Made by a program: the position numbers and the translations under genes
From: Kitasatospora sp. GAS204B
Lineage (GTDB): Bacteria; Actinomycetota; Actinomycetes; Streptomycetales; Streptomycetaceae
Direction: 5' to 3'
DNA length: 64,000 nt
NCBI RefSeq assembly: GCF_029892155.1
Contig: NZ_JARZAG010000002.1
Location: 248,001-312,000 of the forward strand
Notes under the pieces: generated by a model
Databases searched by the model: none
What the model was told of the DNA's origin: nothing
The model's input: only the letters and a program-made list of their open reading frames with translations
Shown here: positions 1 to 8,869 of the stretch, piece by piece
Layout: each line of letters opens with the position of its first letter
Position numbering within the stretch: position 1 is the first letter of the stretch

Positions 1-1179
1 ACCTTCAAGGACGCCGCCAACCGCGCCGCCAACCAGACCGCGCTGCCCGGCCGCACGGTGCACTCCTCCAACCTGTGCACCGAGATCCTGGAGGTCACCG
101 ACGACTCGGAGACCGCGGTCTGCAACCTGGGCTCGGTCAACCTCGGTGCCCACGTGGCCGCCGGCGCCACCGCGGCCGACCTCGTGGACGCCATGGACTG
201 GGAGCGGCTGGACGCCACCGTGCGCACCGCCGTGACCTTCCTGGACCGCGTGGTGGACATCAACTTCTACCCGACCACCGAGGCGGCCACCTCCAACTCC
301 CGCTGGCGCCCGGTGGGTCTGGGCGTGATGGGCCTTCAGGACGTCTTCTTCCAGCTCGGCCTGGACTTCGACTCCGCCGAGGCCAAGCGGCTCTCCACGC
401 TGATCGCCGAGCGGATCATGCTGACCGCCTACGAGCGCTCCAGCGAGCTGGCCGAGCAGTTCGGGCAGCACCCGGCCTACGCCGAGACCCGCGCGGCCCG
501 CGGCCAGCTGCACATCGACCACTTCGCCGGCGCCGCCCCGCAGTGGACCGAGCGCTGGACGGCGCTGCGCGCCACCATCGCCCGCACCGGCCTGCGCAAC
601 TCGCTGCTGCTGGCGATCGCGCCGACCGCGACCATCGCCTCGATCGCCGGCGTCTACGAGTGCATCGAGCCGCAGGTCTCCAACCTCTTCAAGCGCGAGA
701 CCCTCTCCGGCGAGTTCCTCCAGGTCAACCCGTACCTGGTGCGCGAGTTGAAGGAGCTGGGCGTCTGGGACCAGCAGACCCGCGACGCGCTGCGCGAGGC
801 CAACGGCTCGGTGCAGGAGCTCTCCTGGCTGCCGGCCGAGCTGCGCTCGCGCTACCGCACCGCCTGGGAGCTGCCGCAGCGCGCACTGATCGACCTGGCC
901 GCGGCCCGCCAGCCGTACCTGGACCAGAGCCAGTCGCTGAACCTCTTCATGGCCGCCCCCACCATCGGCAAGCTCAGCTCGATGTACGCCTACGCCTGGA
1001 AGGTGGGGCTGAAGACCACCTACTACCTGCGTTCGCGCCCGGCCACCCGGATCGCCCAGGCCGCCTCCGGCGCCGCGCGCACCGCGGCGCCCCTGCCCGC
1101 TCCCACCATGAGCCAGGCCGAGCAGGACGCGATCGCCTGCTCCCTGGAGAACCCCGAGTCCTGCGAGGCCTGCCAGTGA
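1..1179 (+). CDS. nrdA: Ribonucleotide reductase alpha subunit, C-terminal part (cut by window start)
   Basis: The large subunit of class Ia ribonucleotide reductase reduces ribonucleoside diphosphates to deoxy forms in the cytoplasm. The frame is open from base 1, so the N-terminal cone and part of the barrel lie outside. The visible part carries the active-site strand NLCTEI (thiyl-radical Cys and catalytic Glu), then CNLGSVNL, the paired tyrosines of the radical relay (TTYYLR, near 1018-1032), and a C-terminal Cys pair ESCEACQ that shuttles electrons from thioredoxin. Its stop overlaps the GTG of nrdB by 4 bp, so the two subunits are translationally coupled. The C-terminal Cys pair and the Tyr-containing NrdB partner argue against the B12-dependent class II enzyme, which streptomycetes also carry. 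Confidence 0.95.
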   Translation, partial: TFKDAANRAANQTALPGRTVHSSNLCTEILEVTDDSETAVCNLGSVNLGAHVAAGATAADLVDAMDWERLDATVRTAVTFLDRVVDINFYPTTEAATSNSRWRPVGLGVMGLQDVFFQLGLDFDSAEAKRLSTLIAERIMLTAYERSSELAEQFGQHPAYAETRAARGQLHIDHFAGAAPQWTERWTALRATIARTGLRNSLLLAIAPTATIASIAGVYECIEPQVSNLFKRETLSGEFLQVNPYLVRELKELGVWDQQTRDALREANGSVQELSWLPAELRSRYRTAWELPQRALIDLAAARQPYLDQSQSLNLFMAAPTIGKLSSMYAYAWKVGLKTTYYLRSRPATRIAQAASGAARTAAPLPAPTMSQAEQDAIACSLENPESCEACQ

Positions 1180-2195
1180 GTACCCCAGCTCGCGAGAAGA
1201 TGCTGCTCGACCCCGGCTTCGAGCTGACCCTGCGTCCGATGCGCTACCCGTCGTTCTACGACCGCTACCGCGACGCGATCAAGAACACCTGGACCGTCGA
1301 GGAGGTGGACCTGCACTCCGACGTCGCCGACCTGGCCAAGCTGAGCGAGGGCGAGCGCCACCTGATCGGCCGGCTGGTCGCCTTCTTCGCCACCGGGGAC
1401 TCGATCGTCGCCAACAACGTGGTGCTGAGCCTCTACAAGCACATCAACTCGCCCGAGGCCCGGCTCTACCTGTCCCGGCAGCTGTTCGAGGAGGCCGTGC
1501 ACGTCCAGTTCTACCTGACGCTGCTGGACACCTACCTGCCCGACCCGGACGACCGCGCGGCGGCCTTCGACGCGGTGGAGAACATCCCCTCCATCCACCA
1601 GAAGGCCCAGTTCTGCTTCAAGTACATGAACGCGGTCGACCACCTGGACTCGTTGCAGACCAAGGAGGACCGCCGGGCCTTCCTGCTCAACCTGATCTGC
1701 TTCGCCGCCTGCGTCGAGGGCCTCTTCTTCTACGGCGCCTTCGCCTACGTGTACTGGTTCCGCAGCCGCGGCCTGCTGCACGGCCTGGCCACCGGCACCA
1801 ACTGGGTCTTCCGCGACGAGTCCATGCACATGGACTTCGCCTTCTCGGTGGTGGACACGGTCCGCGCGGAGGAGCCCGACCTCTTCGACGACGAGATGGC
1901 CGAGCAGGTCACCGCGATGCTGGAGGAGGCCGTCGAGGCCGAGCTGCAGTTCGCCCGCGACCTGTGCGGCGAGGGCCTGCCGGGCATGAACACCGAGTCC
2001 ATGCGCCAGTACCTGGAGGCCGTCGCCGACCAGCGGCTGGCCCGCCTGGGCATGCCGATCCGCTACGGCTCGACCAACCCGTTCGGCTTCATGGAGCTGC
2101 AGAACGTCCAGGAGCTGACGAACTTCTTCGAGCGCCGGGTCTCCGCCTACCAGGTGGCCGTCGAGGGCTCGGTGGCCTTCGACGACGACTTCTGA
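1176..2195 (+). CDS. nrdB: Ribonucleotide reductase beta subunit (diiron-tyrosyl radical)
   Basis: The 339-residue small subunit generates the radical passed to NrdA. I chose the GTG at 1176 because it overlaps the nrdA stop (GTGA) and gives the usual family length. Iron ligands can be aligned to E. coli NrdB by spacing: Asp75, Glu106, His109, a further Glu in CVEGLFFYGAF, and Glu and His in RDESMHMDF. Tyr113 lies four residues after His109, exactly where the E. coli radical tyrosine sits, so this is a Tyr-radical enzyme and not the Phe-substituted subclass Ic. It forms an operon with nrdA and ends at a strong bidirectional terminator shared with the convergent def gene. Confidence 0.95.
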   Translation: MSTPAREKMLLDPGFELTLRPMRYPSFYDRYRDAIKNTWTVEEVDLHSDVADLAKLSEGERHLIGRLVAFFATGDSIVANNVVLSLYKHINSPEARLYLSRQLFEEAVHVQFYLTLLDTYLPDPDDRAAAFDAVENIPSIHQKAQFCFKYMNAVDHLDSLQTKEDRRAFLLNLICFAACVEGLFFYGAFAYVYWFRSRGLLHGLATGTNWVFRDESMHMDFAFSVVDTVRAEEPDLFDDEMAEQVTAMLEEAVEAELQFARDLCGEGLPGMNTESMRQYLEAVADQRLARLGMPIRYGSTNPFGFMELQNVQELTNFFERRVSAYQVAVEGSVAFDDDF

Positions 2196-2217
2196 GCCAC
2201 CCGGGCCGCAGCGCCTG

Positions 2218-2259
2218 ACGCGATCGCCCCGCCGGCAGCTGCCGGCGGGGCGATCGCGT
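2218..2259. terminator. Bidirectional terminator, 42-bp perfect palindrome
   Basis: The 42 bases form two perfectly complementary 21-base arms with no spacer, so the RNA hairpin will open a few bases at its tip. It lies midway between the convergent stops of nrdB (2195) and def (2278) and can end transcription from both sides. There is no long U tract, as is common in streptomycetes. Confidence 0.85.
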
Positions 2260-2277
2260 TCAACGGCCGAGGGGCCG

Positions 2278-2931
2278 TCAGTCGTTGGGCACCGTCGCAT
2301 AGGTCGGGGTGCCCTCGGCCATCTGCCGCAGCGCGTCCTTGCGGTCACGCTTGGAGAGCCGGTCGATGTAGAGGTAGCCGTTCAGGTGGTCGGTCTCGTG
2401 CTGCAGGCAGCGGGCGAAGAAGCCGTTGCCCTCGACCCGGATCGGGTTGCCGTCCTTGTCCTGACCGGTCACCACCGCGTAGTCGGGGCGGGCCAGTTCG
2501 GCGTAGGCGGTGGGCACCGAGAGGCAGCCCTCGTTGCCGTCGTCCAGGGTGCGGCGGTCGACCGGGAGGTCCTCCAGCACCGGGTTGATCACGTGCCCGA
2601 TGTGCCGGACGTTGTCGTCGTCCGGGCAGTCGTAGACGAACACCTTGGCGTCCACGCCGATCTGATTGGCCGCCAGACCGACGCCCGCGGCCGCGTACAT
2701 CGACTGGAACATGTCGTCGATCAGCGCGGACAGCCCGCCGTCGAACTCGGTGACCACCTTGCACGCGCGGTGCAGCACCGGGTTGCCGACCACGGTGATC
2801 GGACGCGCGGTGCCCTTGGTGAGATCGGGCTCCTCGCCGATCACCTTGACCGGAGCCTGCTCGGCCGGCTCGGCCTGCGCGTGGTCATGACCGTGCTCGT
2901 GGTCGTGCGTGTGCTCGTGCTGCTCCGCCAT
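2278..2931 (-). CDS. def: Peptide deformylase with N-terminal histidine-rich tail
   Basis: Removes the formyl group from the N-terminal methionine of new proteins. The three family motifs are intact: GVGLAANQ (residues 83-90), EGCLSVP (134-140) and HETDH (178-182), which supply the metal-binding Cys and two His and the catalytic Glu. At 217 residues it is longer than bacterial enzymes of about 170-190, because of an extension of about 40 residues. That extension begins with seven histidines at alternate positions 5-17, interleaved with acidic residues, which looks like a metal-binding tail. The ATG at 2931 is preceded by GGAAGATCG. It converges on nrdB and follows a TPR gene on the same strand. 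Streptomycetes usually have several deformylases; which paralogue this is cannot be told here. Confidence 0.93.
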   Translation of the reverse strand: MAEQHEHTHDHEHGHDHAQAEPAEQAPVKVIGEEPDLTKGTARPITVVGNPVLHRACKVVTEFDGGLSALIDDMFQSMYAAAGVGLAANQIGVDAKVFVYDCPDDDNVRHIGHVINPVLEDLPVDRRTLDDGNEGCLSVPTAYAELARPDYAVVTGQDKDGNPIRVEGNGFFARCLQHETDHLNGYLYIDRLSKRDRKDALRQMAEGTPTYATVPND

Positions 2932-2983
2932 CGATCTTCCGCTTCTGTGGGCCTGCTCAGGAACCCCACCAGCCTAGACCGCG

Positions 2984-3970
2984 TCAGCAGACCTCTTCCA
3001 CGTCCCGGTAGGCACGGCTGGGCGGTGCTGCCGCCACCCAGCGGTCCAGCAACAACCGGACCAGGCCGGCCGGCGCCGCGATCCCGCACTCGCGCTCGGT
3101 CAACCAGGCCATGCCGCCGCTGCCCTGGCTGAGGTGGCTCAGGTGGCCCGGGTGCGCGGCGTCGCCGTCGTCGTGCGGGTCGTGGTGCGCGGTGCGGCCG
3201 TCGTCGGTGGCCATCCGGCTCTCCGAGCAGGCCCGGCAGAGCAGTCGCACCGAGGAGGTCCAGTCCTCGGCCGCGTAGCCGGCCTCGGCCACCAGCCGCT
3301 CCAGCGCGTCCCGGTCGGCCTCGGTGGCGGCCTGCAACAGCACCACGTAGGTGGGCACCGGGGAGGGTGCCCACAGTTCGATCTCGTCGAAGACGGGGTA
3401 CGCGGTGCCGGCCGCGACCCGCTCGCCGTGCGGCGCACCGTCGTGCAGCACCACCTCGCCCCAGCGGCGGCCGGAGGAGGGCAGCGGGATGGAGAGCACC
3501 TCCACCCGGGCCGGGTCGAGCCGGCGGCCCCAGACCACCTCGGACTCGCCCTCCGGCGAGAGCCGCACCGGCGTGGTGCCCAGGTCCAGCTGGACCGGGG
3601 CGTCCGGCGCCGGACCGCTGCCGGGCACCCGCAGGCCGTAGGCCTGCCAGGCCCGGCGGGCCAGCGGCCAGTCCTGCAGCGCGGTGGCGGTGATCCCCAG
3701 GTTCCACCAGTCCGGCGCGCCCTGGTCGCGGTCGAGCAGCGCCACCGCGCGCAGGCCCGCCACTCTGGCCTGCTCCCAGTCCCGGCGGAACTTGTGCAGC
3801 AGGGCCAGGTTGAACCAGGAGTCGGAGAGCCACGGCTCCAGGTCGGCGGCCATCACCAGGAGTGCGCCGGCGTCCTCGTAACGCCCGTCGCCGATCAGCG
3901 TGAAGGCCCGGTCGGTCGTCTGCCGCCAGGTGGCGGACGGCCGATGCCGTGCCCGGTGGAAGATCTTCAC
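2984..3970 (-). CDS. Tetratricopeptide-repeat protein of unknown function
   Basis: A 328-residue cytoplasmic protein, taken from the GTG at 3970, which follows a GGCAGGG ribosome-binding sequence; the open frame continues upstream to 4153 but that part is Arg-rich and unlike coding sequence. The first 120 residues resemble two or three TPR helices (SDSWFNLALLHKFRRDWEQA and WWNLGITATALQDWPLARR). The rest is a mixed alpha/beta part with a CRAC Cys pair and a His/Asp-rich stretch (HHDPHDDGDAAHPGH) that may bind metal. It lies 52 bp upstream of def in the same direction and may be co-transcribed with it. No enzymatic motif was recognised. Confidence 0.75.
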   Translation of the reverse strand: MKIFHRARHRPSATWRQTTDRAFTLIGDGRYEDAGALLVMAADLEPWLSDSWFNLALLHKFRRDWEQARVAGLRAVALLDRDQGAPDWWNLGITATALQDWPLARRAWQAYGLRVPGSGPAPDAPVQLDLGTTPVRLSPEGESEVVWGRRLDPARVEVLSIPLPSSGRRWGEVVLHDGAPHGERVAAGTAYPVFDEIELWAPSPVPTYVVLLQAATEADRDALERLVAEAGYAAEDWTSSVRLLCRACSESRMATDDGRTAHHDPHDDGDAAHPGHLSHLSQGSGGMAWLTERECGIAAPAGLVRLLLDRWVAAAPPSRAYRDVEEVC

Positions 3971-4211
3971 GTTGCCCTGCCGCCTGTCCGCTCGGTTCTG
4001 CTGAGTCCTCTGAGAGCCTGACCGCTCCCGGCACTTCCTGCCGGGGACGGCCGACTCGCGTTCCGCACGGTGTGCTACCCGTTGCTGTGGTCGGGACCGA
4101 GGGGGCGGGTGGCCCCTGCTCGGGTGTTCCACGCTACGACCGCATCCAACCACGGCGGCGGCAGGGTGCGCTTCCCACGCAATCCATCACGCTGCGTCAC
4201 CGACTGCCGGG

Positions 4212-5783
4212 TCACCCGCTCTCGGTCCGGGCCACCGCGCACGGCCCGCCACCGGCGGCCCGCACCCGCTCCAGCGCCGCGACCACCACCGGGTCATAGG
4301 TCCGCCCGCTCTGCGCGCGCAGCACGCGCAGCGCCGCCTCGCCCTGCTCCGCCGGTCCGGTGAGGTCCTCGTGGGCGTTGGCCACCCGGATGATCCGGGC
4401 GGCCAGCGGCAGGCTGCGGTCCGGTCGGCCGTCCGGGCCGAGCAGCGGGTCGGCCAGCCGGGCCACCTGCTCGGCGACCGGTCCCGGCGCCCCGGTGCAG
4501 CGGATCACCTCGCTGCCCAGCCTGGCGATCCGCTGCTGCTCGGGCTCGGGCAGCACGGCGGTGGCGCCGCCCCGGACCGGCTCGACCAGCGAGAGCTGAC
4601 CGATGTCGTGCATCAGCGCGGCGTACTCCAGCAGGGCGAGATCATGGGTGCTCAGGCCCAGCTCGCGGCCGAGCGCACACGCCGTGTCCGCGACCCGGCG
4701 CGCGTGCCCCGGCGCCGTGTAGCCGGCCACCTCGGTGGCCTTGGCCAGGGTGGCGATGGTCTGCCCGTAGGTGGCCCGGACGGCGGCGGCCCGCCGGAAC
4801 GAGGCCTGGGCGAGCAGCAACGGCAGGCAGAACACCGGCAACGCCCAGAGGCCGACCTCGCCGGCCGCCAGGCTGACCAGCATCCCGGTGGCGGCGATCG
4901 CCGAGCCGATCCCGGACAGCGCCCGGAGCTCCGCCTCCAGGGCGGGGCCGAACCGGCCGCCGCCGCGCCGCTGGCAGGTGGCCAGCACCACGTCGGCCAG
5001 GCCGGCGAGCGCGGCGACCAGCACCAGGAAGACGCCGTAGGCGGGGCCGGCCAGCGGGATCCGATCGAGCGCGCCGCTGTTGTAGAGCGGCTGGAAGAGG
5101 GTGGCGGCGAAGGCCACGGTGAGCAGCCGCCGGGCGGCGCCGTCGTAGCGGGTGACCGGGCCGTGGCCGGGCACCCGGCCCGGCAGCCGGGCGGACGCCC
5201 AGGCCGAGAATCGACCCGCTGAACGGGCAGGCGGCCGAGCGTGCCGCGGCTGCGGACGAACGGGCTCCGCCGGCGCACCACCCGGCTCCCGGACGGGCAC
5301 CCGCGCCGCGCCCCGAAGCGGCCCGCCGACCGGTGTCCGCCGGGGGCGCGGCACGGCGCCCAGCGCGCGCTCCCGCTCACGCTCCGCGCGCCGTAACCGC
5401 CCGCCGCCGCGCACCAGGGCCCGGACCAGCGCCCCGAGGGCCAGCCCGCTTCCGGCCACGGCGACCACCTGGAGCACCCCGTGCCCGGTCGGCAGGCCAC
5501 GCAGCGGGCCGAGCAGCGCGTAGGCCAGCCCGGCCGCGGCACCCAGCGGCGCCTGGCCCCCACTCCCACCCCCGCCGGCGTCGGCCACCCGGGCCGCCTC
5601 GCCGATCGCGATCAGGACACCGAAGGCCAGGGCAACTTGAGGGTCCGTCAGGCCGTGTGCGAGAACGGCGGCGAGGGCGCCGGCCAGCAGGAGCAGCGCC
5701 GCCGCCCGGACCAGTGAGGCCCCGCTCACCGCCCGGTCGGGAGCGGCGGCGAGCACCCGCCGCGTCCCGCCGGCCGCGCTCAC
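4212..5783 (-). CDS. Membrane HD-domain protein with degenerate GYP motif
   Basis: A 523-residue protein with hydrophobic segments near residues 25-45, 48-62, 82-120, 220-265 and 295-325, then a cytoplasmic HD domain from about 345. The HD pair is present (MHDIG, residues 391-395) and so is an upstream His (GHARRV), but the signature HHExxDGxGYP of its neighbour is replaced by a stretch reading LLGPDGRPDRSLP, so c-di-GMP hydrolysis by this subunit is doubtful. Residues 125-215 are an unusual Arg/Pro-rich linker. Its start overlaps the stop of the upstream HD-GYP gene by 4 bp, so the two are probably made together and may act as a pair. Confidence 0.82.
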   Translation of the reverse strand: MSAAGGTRRVLAAAPDRAVSGASLVRAAALLLLAGALAAVLAHGLTDPQVALAFGVLIAIGEAARVADAGGGGSGGQAPLGAAAGLAYALLGPLRGLPTGHGVLQVVAVAGSGLALGALVRALVRGGGRLRRAERERERALGAVPRPRRTPVGGPLRGAARVPVREPGGAPAEPVRPQPRHARPPARSAGRFSAWASARLPGRVPGHGPVTRYDGAARRLLTVAFAATLFQPLYNSGALDRIPLAGPAYGVFLVLVAALAGLADVVLATCQRRGGGRFGPALEAELRALSGIGSAIAATGMLVSLAAGEVGLWALPVFCLPLLLAQASFRRAAAVRATYGQTIATLAKATEVAGYTAPGHARRVADTACALGRELGLSTHDLALLEYAALMHDIGQLSLVEPVRGGATAVLPEPEQQRIARLGSEVIRCTGAPGPVAEQVARLADPLLGPDGRPDRSLPLAARIIRVANAHEDLTGPAEQGEAALRVLRAQSGRTYDPVVVAALERVRAAGGGPCAVARTESG

Positions 5784-7267
5784 CGCGCCGCCGTCCGGGG
5801 CGCCGGCTCCGGGACTCCGAGCGGGATGTCCGGCACGGCCTCATCGGCCACCGGGGCCGGCGGCAGCACCGGCTGCCAGCCGCACCGGTCCACCGCCGTG
5901 ACCAGCGCCTCCACCATCAGCGGGTCGAACTGGCTGCCCGCGCAGCGGCGCAGCTCGGCCACCGCCTCCGACACCGGACGGCCGCGCCGGTAGGAGCGGG
6001 TGGAGGTCATCGAGTCGAAAGCGTCGGCCACCGCGATGATCCGGGCGAACTCGGGGATCCGGTCACCGGCCAGCCCATGCGGATAGCCGCGGCCGTCCAT
6101 CCGCTCGTGGTGGTGCAGGATCGCGGCGTGCGCCTCCCCCAGGAAGTCGATGCCGCGCACCAGATCGTGCCCGTACTCGGGGTGCACCTCCACGGCCCGG
6201 CGCTCGGCGTCGGTCAGCGGACCGTTCCTGCGCAGCAGTTCGGTCGCCACGCCGAGCTTGCCGACATCGTGCAGGGTCCCCGCGAAATGCAGGGTGCGCA
6301 GCCGCTCACCGGTCATGCCGAGCTGACCGGCGATCAGCACCGAGGCCCGGCCGACCCGTTCGCTGTGGCCCCGGGTGTACGCGTCCTTGATCTCCACCGC
6401 CTGCACCAGCGCCTCCACGGTGGCCCGGTGCGCGGCCCGCTCACGGTGCCCCTGGGCGAAGACCCAGGCCGAGACCGAGAGCGGCAGCAGCGCGAGCAGC
6501 GCCGCGAAGGCGCCGTACGGGCCCTGCCAGAGCACCGCCACCATCAGGCCGCCGAGCGCGTGCACGAAGGCGGCGGGGCTGAGCACGCTGCGCGCGCCCC
6601 GGCGCAGCTCGGCCGGCGGGCAGCGCTCGGCCAGCAGCCGGATCCCGGCCACCAGCACCCCGTTGACCAGGCAGAACACCAGGACGGCGGCCAACGCCGG
6701 CAGCAGCGCCGCCGGGTAGCGGGAGCCGAACAGCAGCCGGGGACCGCCCAGCAGATGGAACAGGGCCGCGGCCGGCCAAGCCGCCAGCGCGAACTGCGCG
6801 GCGTTCCAGGCCCGGCGCAGCACCCGGGGGGCGGCCGTCGCACCGGTCAGCGCGGCGGGCAGGGCGACCAGCGCGGCGGCGGCCGGCGGCAGCATCAGCA
6901 CCCCGGCGAAGAGCACCGGCAGGAAGGTGTGGGCACTCGGCCGGACCGGCTCCGGCCCCAGCCCGGCCCGCGGCCCACCGCCGCGGCCGAGCAGTCGGTG
7001 CAGCCCGCGGGCCAGCCGCAGGCAGGGGGTCGGCAGGCCCTGGGCCACCGACTCCCAGCAGGCGTGCAGGAAGGCGAGCAGCGCGACCTTGGGCCAGTCC
7101 ACCGGGCCGCCCAGCCAGCCGGGCAGCCCGAGCCGGGCCGTCAGCCCGGGCAGCAGCGGCAGCGGCGCCAGCGCGGCCGCCCCGAGCACCAGCAGGACAT
7201 AGCCGAAAGCCGCCGCGGGGAGCCGCGCCGGTGTCTGCTCAGGGAGCGCGCGGCCCCCGCGATCCAC
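5780..7267 (-). CDS. Membrane HD-GYP phosphodiesterase (cyclic di-GMP)
   Basis: A 495-residue protein with about six membrane segments in residues 17-270, followed by an intact HD-GYP domain. His333-Asp334 are in LHDVGK and the signature HHERMDGRGYP spans 386-396. HD-GYP domains typically hydrolyse c-di-GMP, which in Streptomyces delays the switch from vegetative growth to sporulation, so a developmental role is likely but inferred. The GTG at 7267 follows a GGGGAGG sequence. It is the first gene of a two-gene operon with the degenerate HD partner and lies downstream of sigR-rsrA, from which a strong terminator at 7452-7483 separates it. Confidence 0.88.
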   Translation of the reverse strand: MDRGGRALPEQTPARLPAAAFGYVLLVLGAAALAPLPLLPGLTARLGLPGWLGGPVDWPKVALLAFLHACWESVAQGLPTPCLRLARGLHRLLGRGGGPRAGLGPEPVRPSAHTFLPVLFAGVLMLPPAAAALVALPAALTGATAAPRVLRRAWNAAQFALAAWPAAALFHLLGGPRLLFGSRYPAALLPALAAVLVFCLVNGVLVAGIRLLAERCPPAELRRGARSVLSPAAFVHALGGLMVAVLWQGPYGAFAALLALLPLSVSAWVFAQGHRERAAHRATVEALVQAVEIKDAYTRGHSERVGRASVLIAGQLGMTGERLRTLHFAGTLHDVGKLGVATELLRRNGPLTDAERRAVEVHPEYGHDLVRGIDFLGEAHAAILHHHERMDGRGYPHGLAGDRIPEFARIIAVADAFDSMTSTRSYRRGRPVSEAVAELRRCAGSQFDPLMVEALVTAVDRCGWQPVLPPAPVADEAVPDIPLGVPEPAPRTAAR

Positions 7268-7376
7268 AGCGATCTCAGCCTCCCCAACTCGCCGACAGGC
7301 TCGTCTGAGGAGGATAGGGCTCCACCGCGGCGGCTGGGCCCGTCAGCGCTCGATACCCGCCGGAGCGCGGGACACG

Positions 7377-7394
7377 CTCACCCGATCGAGTGAG
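7377..7394. promoter_or_regulatory. 18-bp near-perfect palindrome upstream of the HD-GYP operon
   Basis: CTCAC and GTGAG flank a CGATCG core, with one mismatched pair in 18 bases. It lies 110 bp upstream of the HD-GYP start in the 264-bp gap after rsrA, which holds no gene. A dimeric repressor site is possible; no known operator is recognised. Confidence 0.35.
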
Positions 7395-7451
7395 ACAAGG
7401 GAACTGACGCCCTGTCACGACCGGGGAGTGGCGGCACCGCGCGGCAACAAC

Positions 7452-7483
7452 CGTGGGGCCCGGGATCGCTCCCGGGCCCCACG
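7452..7483 (-). terminator. Terminator of the sigR-rsrA operon
   Basis: Two perfect 14-base complementary arms around a TCGC loop, about 50 bases after the rsrA stop. It insulates the HD-GYP operon from sigR transcription. Confidence 0.85.
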
Positions 7484-7531
7484 CGAAGAACCACTCGACT
7501 GCCGAACCTCTCGATCGACTACTCGGCTCGA

Positions 7532-7888
7532 CTACTCGGCCGGCGTCGCCGTCTGCGAGGCCGTCAGCACTCCGGCGTCCCCGTGCACGGGGGCGGCGGG
7601 GTCCAACTCGACCACCGGCTCGCCGCCGCGCTGCCCGGCCCGGATGCTGTCGATCCGGGCCAGCACCTTGCTGCGCAGATCCGACGGGGCGTCATCACAC
7701 CCGCAGGACCGCTTGATCAAGGCCTTGATGGCCTGTTCGAGGCCGTACTTCTCCAGGCAGGGCGAGCACTCGTCGAAGTGCTCGCGCAGCTTGGCGCAGT
7801 CGCCCTCGGCCATCTCGTTGTCAAGGAACTCGTAGAGGTGGTCAAGCACCTCGCCGCAGTCCGTGGCGTGCGGACCTCCGCAGCTCAT
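7532..7888 (-). CDS. rsrA: Zinc anti-sigma factor RsrA (thiol-disulfide redox switch)
   Basis: A 118-residue ZAS-family protein that holds SigR inactive in reducing conditions and releases it when thiols are oxidised. The residues needed in the S. coelicolor protein are in register: Cys3, Cys11, His37, Cys41 and Cys44, with HFDEC and SPC forming the HxxxCxxC zinc motif. The nonessential pair that I recall as Cys61-Cys62 in S. coelicolor is shifted here to Ser61-Cys62-Gly63-Cys64. The ATG overlaps the sigR stop (ATGA), so the regulator and its target are translationally coupled. The C-terminal 35 residues are low-complexity and poorly conserved. Confidence 0.96.
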   Translation of the reverse strand: MSCGGPHATDCGEVLDHLYEFLDNEMAEGDCAKLREHFDECSPCLEKYGLEQAIKALIKRSCGCDDAPSDLRSKVLARIDSIRAGQRGGEPVVELDPAAPVHGDAGVLTASQTATPAE

Positions 7889-8829
7889 GAGCCCGTGCCT
7901 TTCGCCTCGCGCCCAGCCCCGCTGCCGGCCGGGACCAACCCGCGCTCGCGGGCGTAGTCCTCCAGCATGCCCCGCAGTTGGCGGCGGCCTCGGTGCAGCC
8001 GGGACATCACCGTACCGATGGGGGTCCCCATGATGTCGGCGATCTCCTTGTATGCAAAGCCCTCGACGTCCGCGAGGTAGACCGCGATGCGGAACTCCTC
8101 GGGAATCGCCTGGAGGGCGTCCTTCACGTCACTGTCCGGCAGGTGGTCGAGCGCCTGGGTCTCGGCCGAGCGCAGACCGGTCGACATGTGCGACTCGGCC
8201 CGGGCCAGCTGCCAGTCCTCGATCTCCTCGGCGGCGGTGCGCTGGGGCTCCCGCTGCTTCTTGCGGTACGAGTTGATGAAGGTGTTGGTCAGAATCCGGT
8301 AGAGCCAGGCCTTGAGATTGGTGCCCTCCCGGAACTGGTGGAAGGAGGCGTACGCCTTGGCGAAGGCCTCCTGCAGCAGGTCCTCGGCGTCGGCCGGGTT
8401 GCGGGTCATCCGCAGCGCGGCCGAGTACATCGGGTCCAGGTAGCCCAGCGCGTCCCGTTCGAAGCGCGCTCGGCGCGCCTCCTCGGTCTCCTCGGCGGAC
8501 ACCCGGAAGGTGTCCTCCCCGATCGCCTCTGCCAGCTCGTCACCGCTCGGCGGCTCCGTGGCGGACCACTCGGCAGCGGGCGGCTCGGCCGACTGCCCGG
8601 ACCCGGTCTGCGGTTCGTCCCCGCCCAGGTCCATGTTCGGCTCGTCCTCGGTCGCGACGACCGGACCCACCTCCTCGCTGAATCGAGCACGGCTCACCGC
8701 GAGCCGACCCGGAACGGAGGATATCGGGCTCGCGGGCTTCTCGCCCGCGACCAGCCACTCCGACCATGGGAGGAAGGCACTCTGTGCGCTCTGCTCCTCG
8801 GGCCGCTCCGGGCACGCGATCGAACCCAT
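7885..8829 (-). CDS. sigR: Sigma factor SigR, extended form (sigma-R prime) with internal start
   Basis: ECF sigma factor for the thiol-oxidative stress response. Region 2 ([19 protein letters not shown], then [20 protein letters not shown]) and region 4 ([36 protein letters not shown]) are clear. The frame runs from 8829 and gives 314 residues. The shorter stable form should begin at the GTG at 8670 (residue 54, VGPVV), matching the S. coelicolor protein start; an ATG at residue 66 is another option. The 53-residue extension matches the known unstable sigma-R prime isoform, made from the induced promoter, whose ClpP-dependent turnover shuts off the response. The sigma-R promoter at 8870-8897 lies just upstream of the long start. 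Confidence 0.95.
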   Translation of the reverse strand: MGSIACPERPEEQSAQSAFLPWSEWLVAGEKPASPISSVPGRLAVSRARFSEEVGPVVATEDEPNMDLGGDEPQTGSGQSAEPPAAEWSATEPPSGDELAEAIGEDTFRVSAEETEEARRARFERDALGYLDPMYSAALRMTRNPADAEDLLQEAFAKAYASFHQFREGTNLKAWLYRILTNTFINSYRKKQREPQRTAAEEIEDWQLARAESHMSTGLRSAETQALDHLPDSDVKDALQAIPEEFRIAVYLADVEGFAYKEIADIMGTPIGTVMSRLHRGRRQLRGMLEDYARERGLVPAGSGAGREAKGTGS

Positions 8830-8869
8830 GTGCGCCGCCTTTCCACCTGGGCACCACTGACGATGGCGT

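Noticed and set aside
75..1175. Long ORF in the second frame over nrdA
   Set aside because: It is an Arg/Pro/Gly-rich shadow of nrdA; only its part after 1176, which is nrdB, has family motifs.
1023..2348. Long antisense ORF over nrdB (441 codons)
   Set aside because: High-GC shadow with Val/Glu/Gly-rich composition and no domain; such antisense frames occur opposite nearly every gene here.
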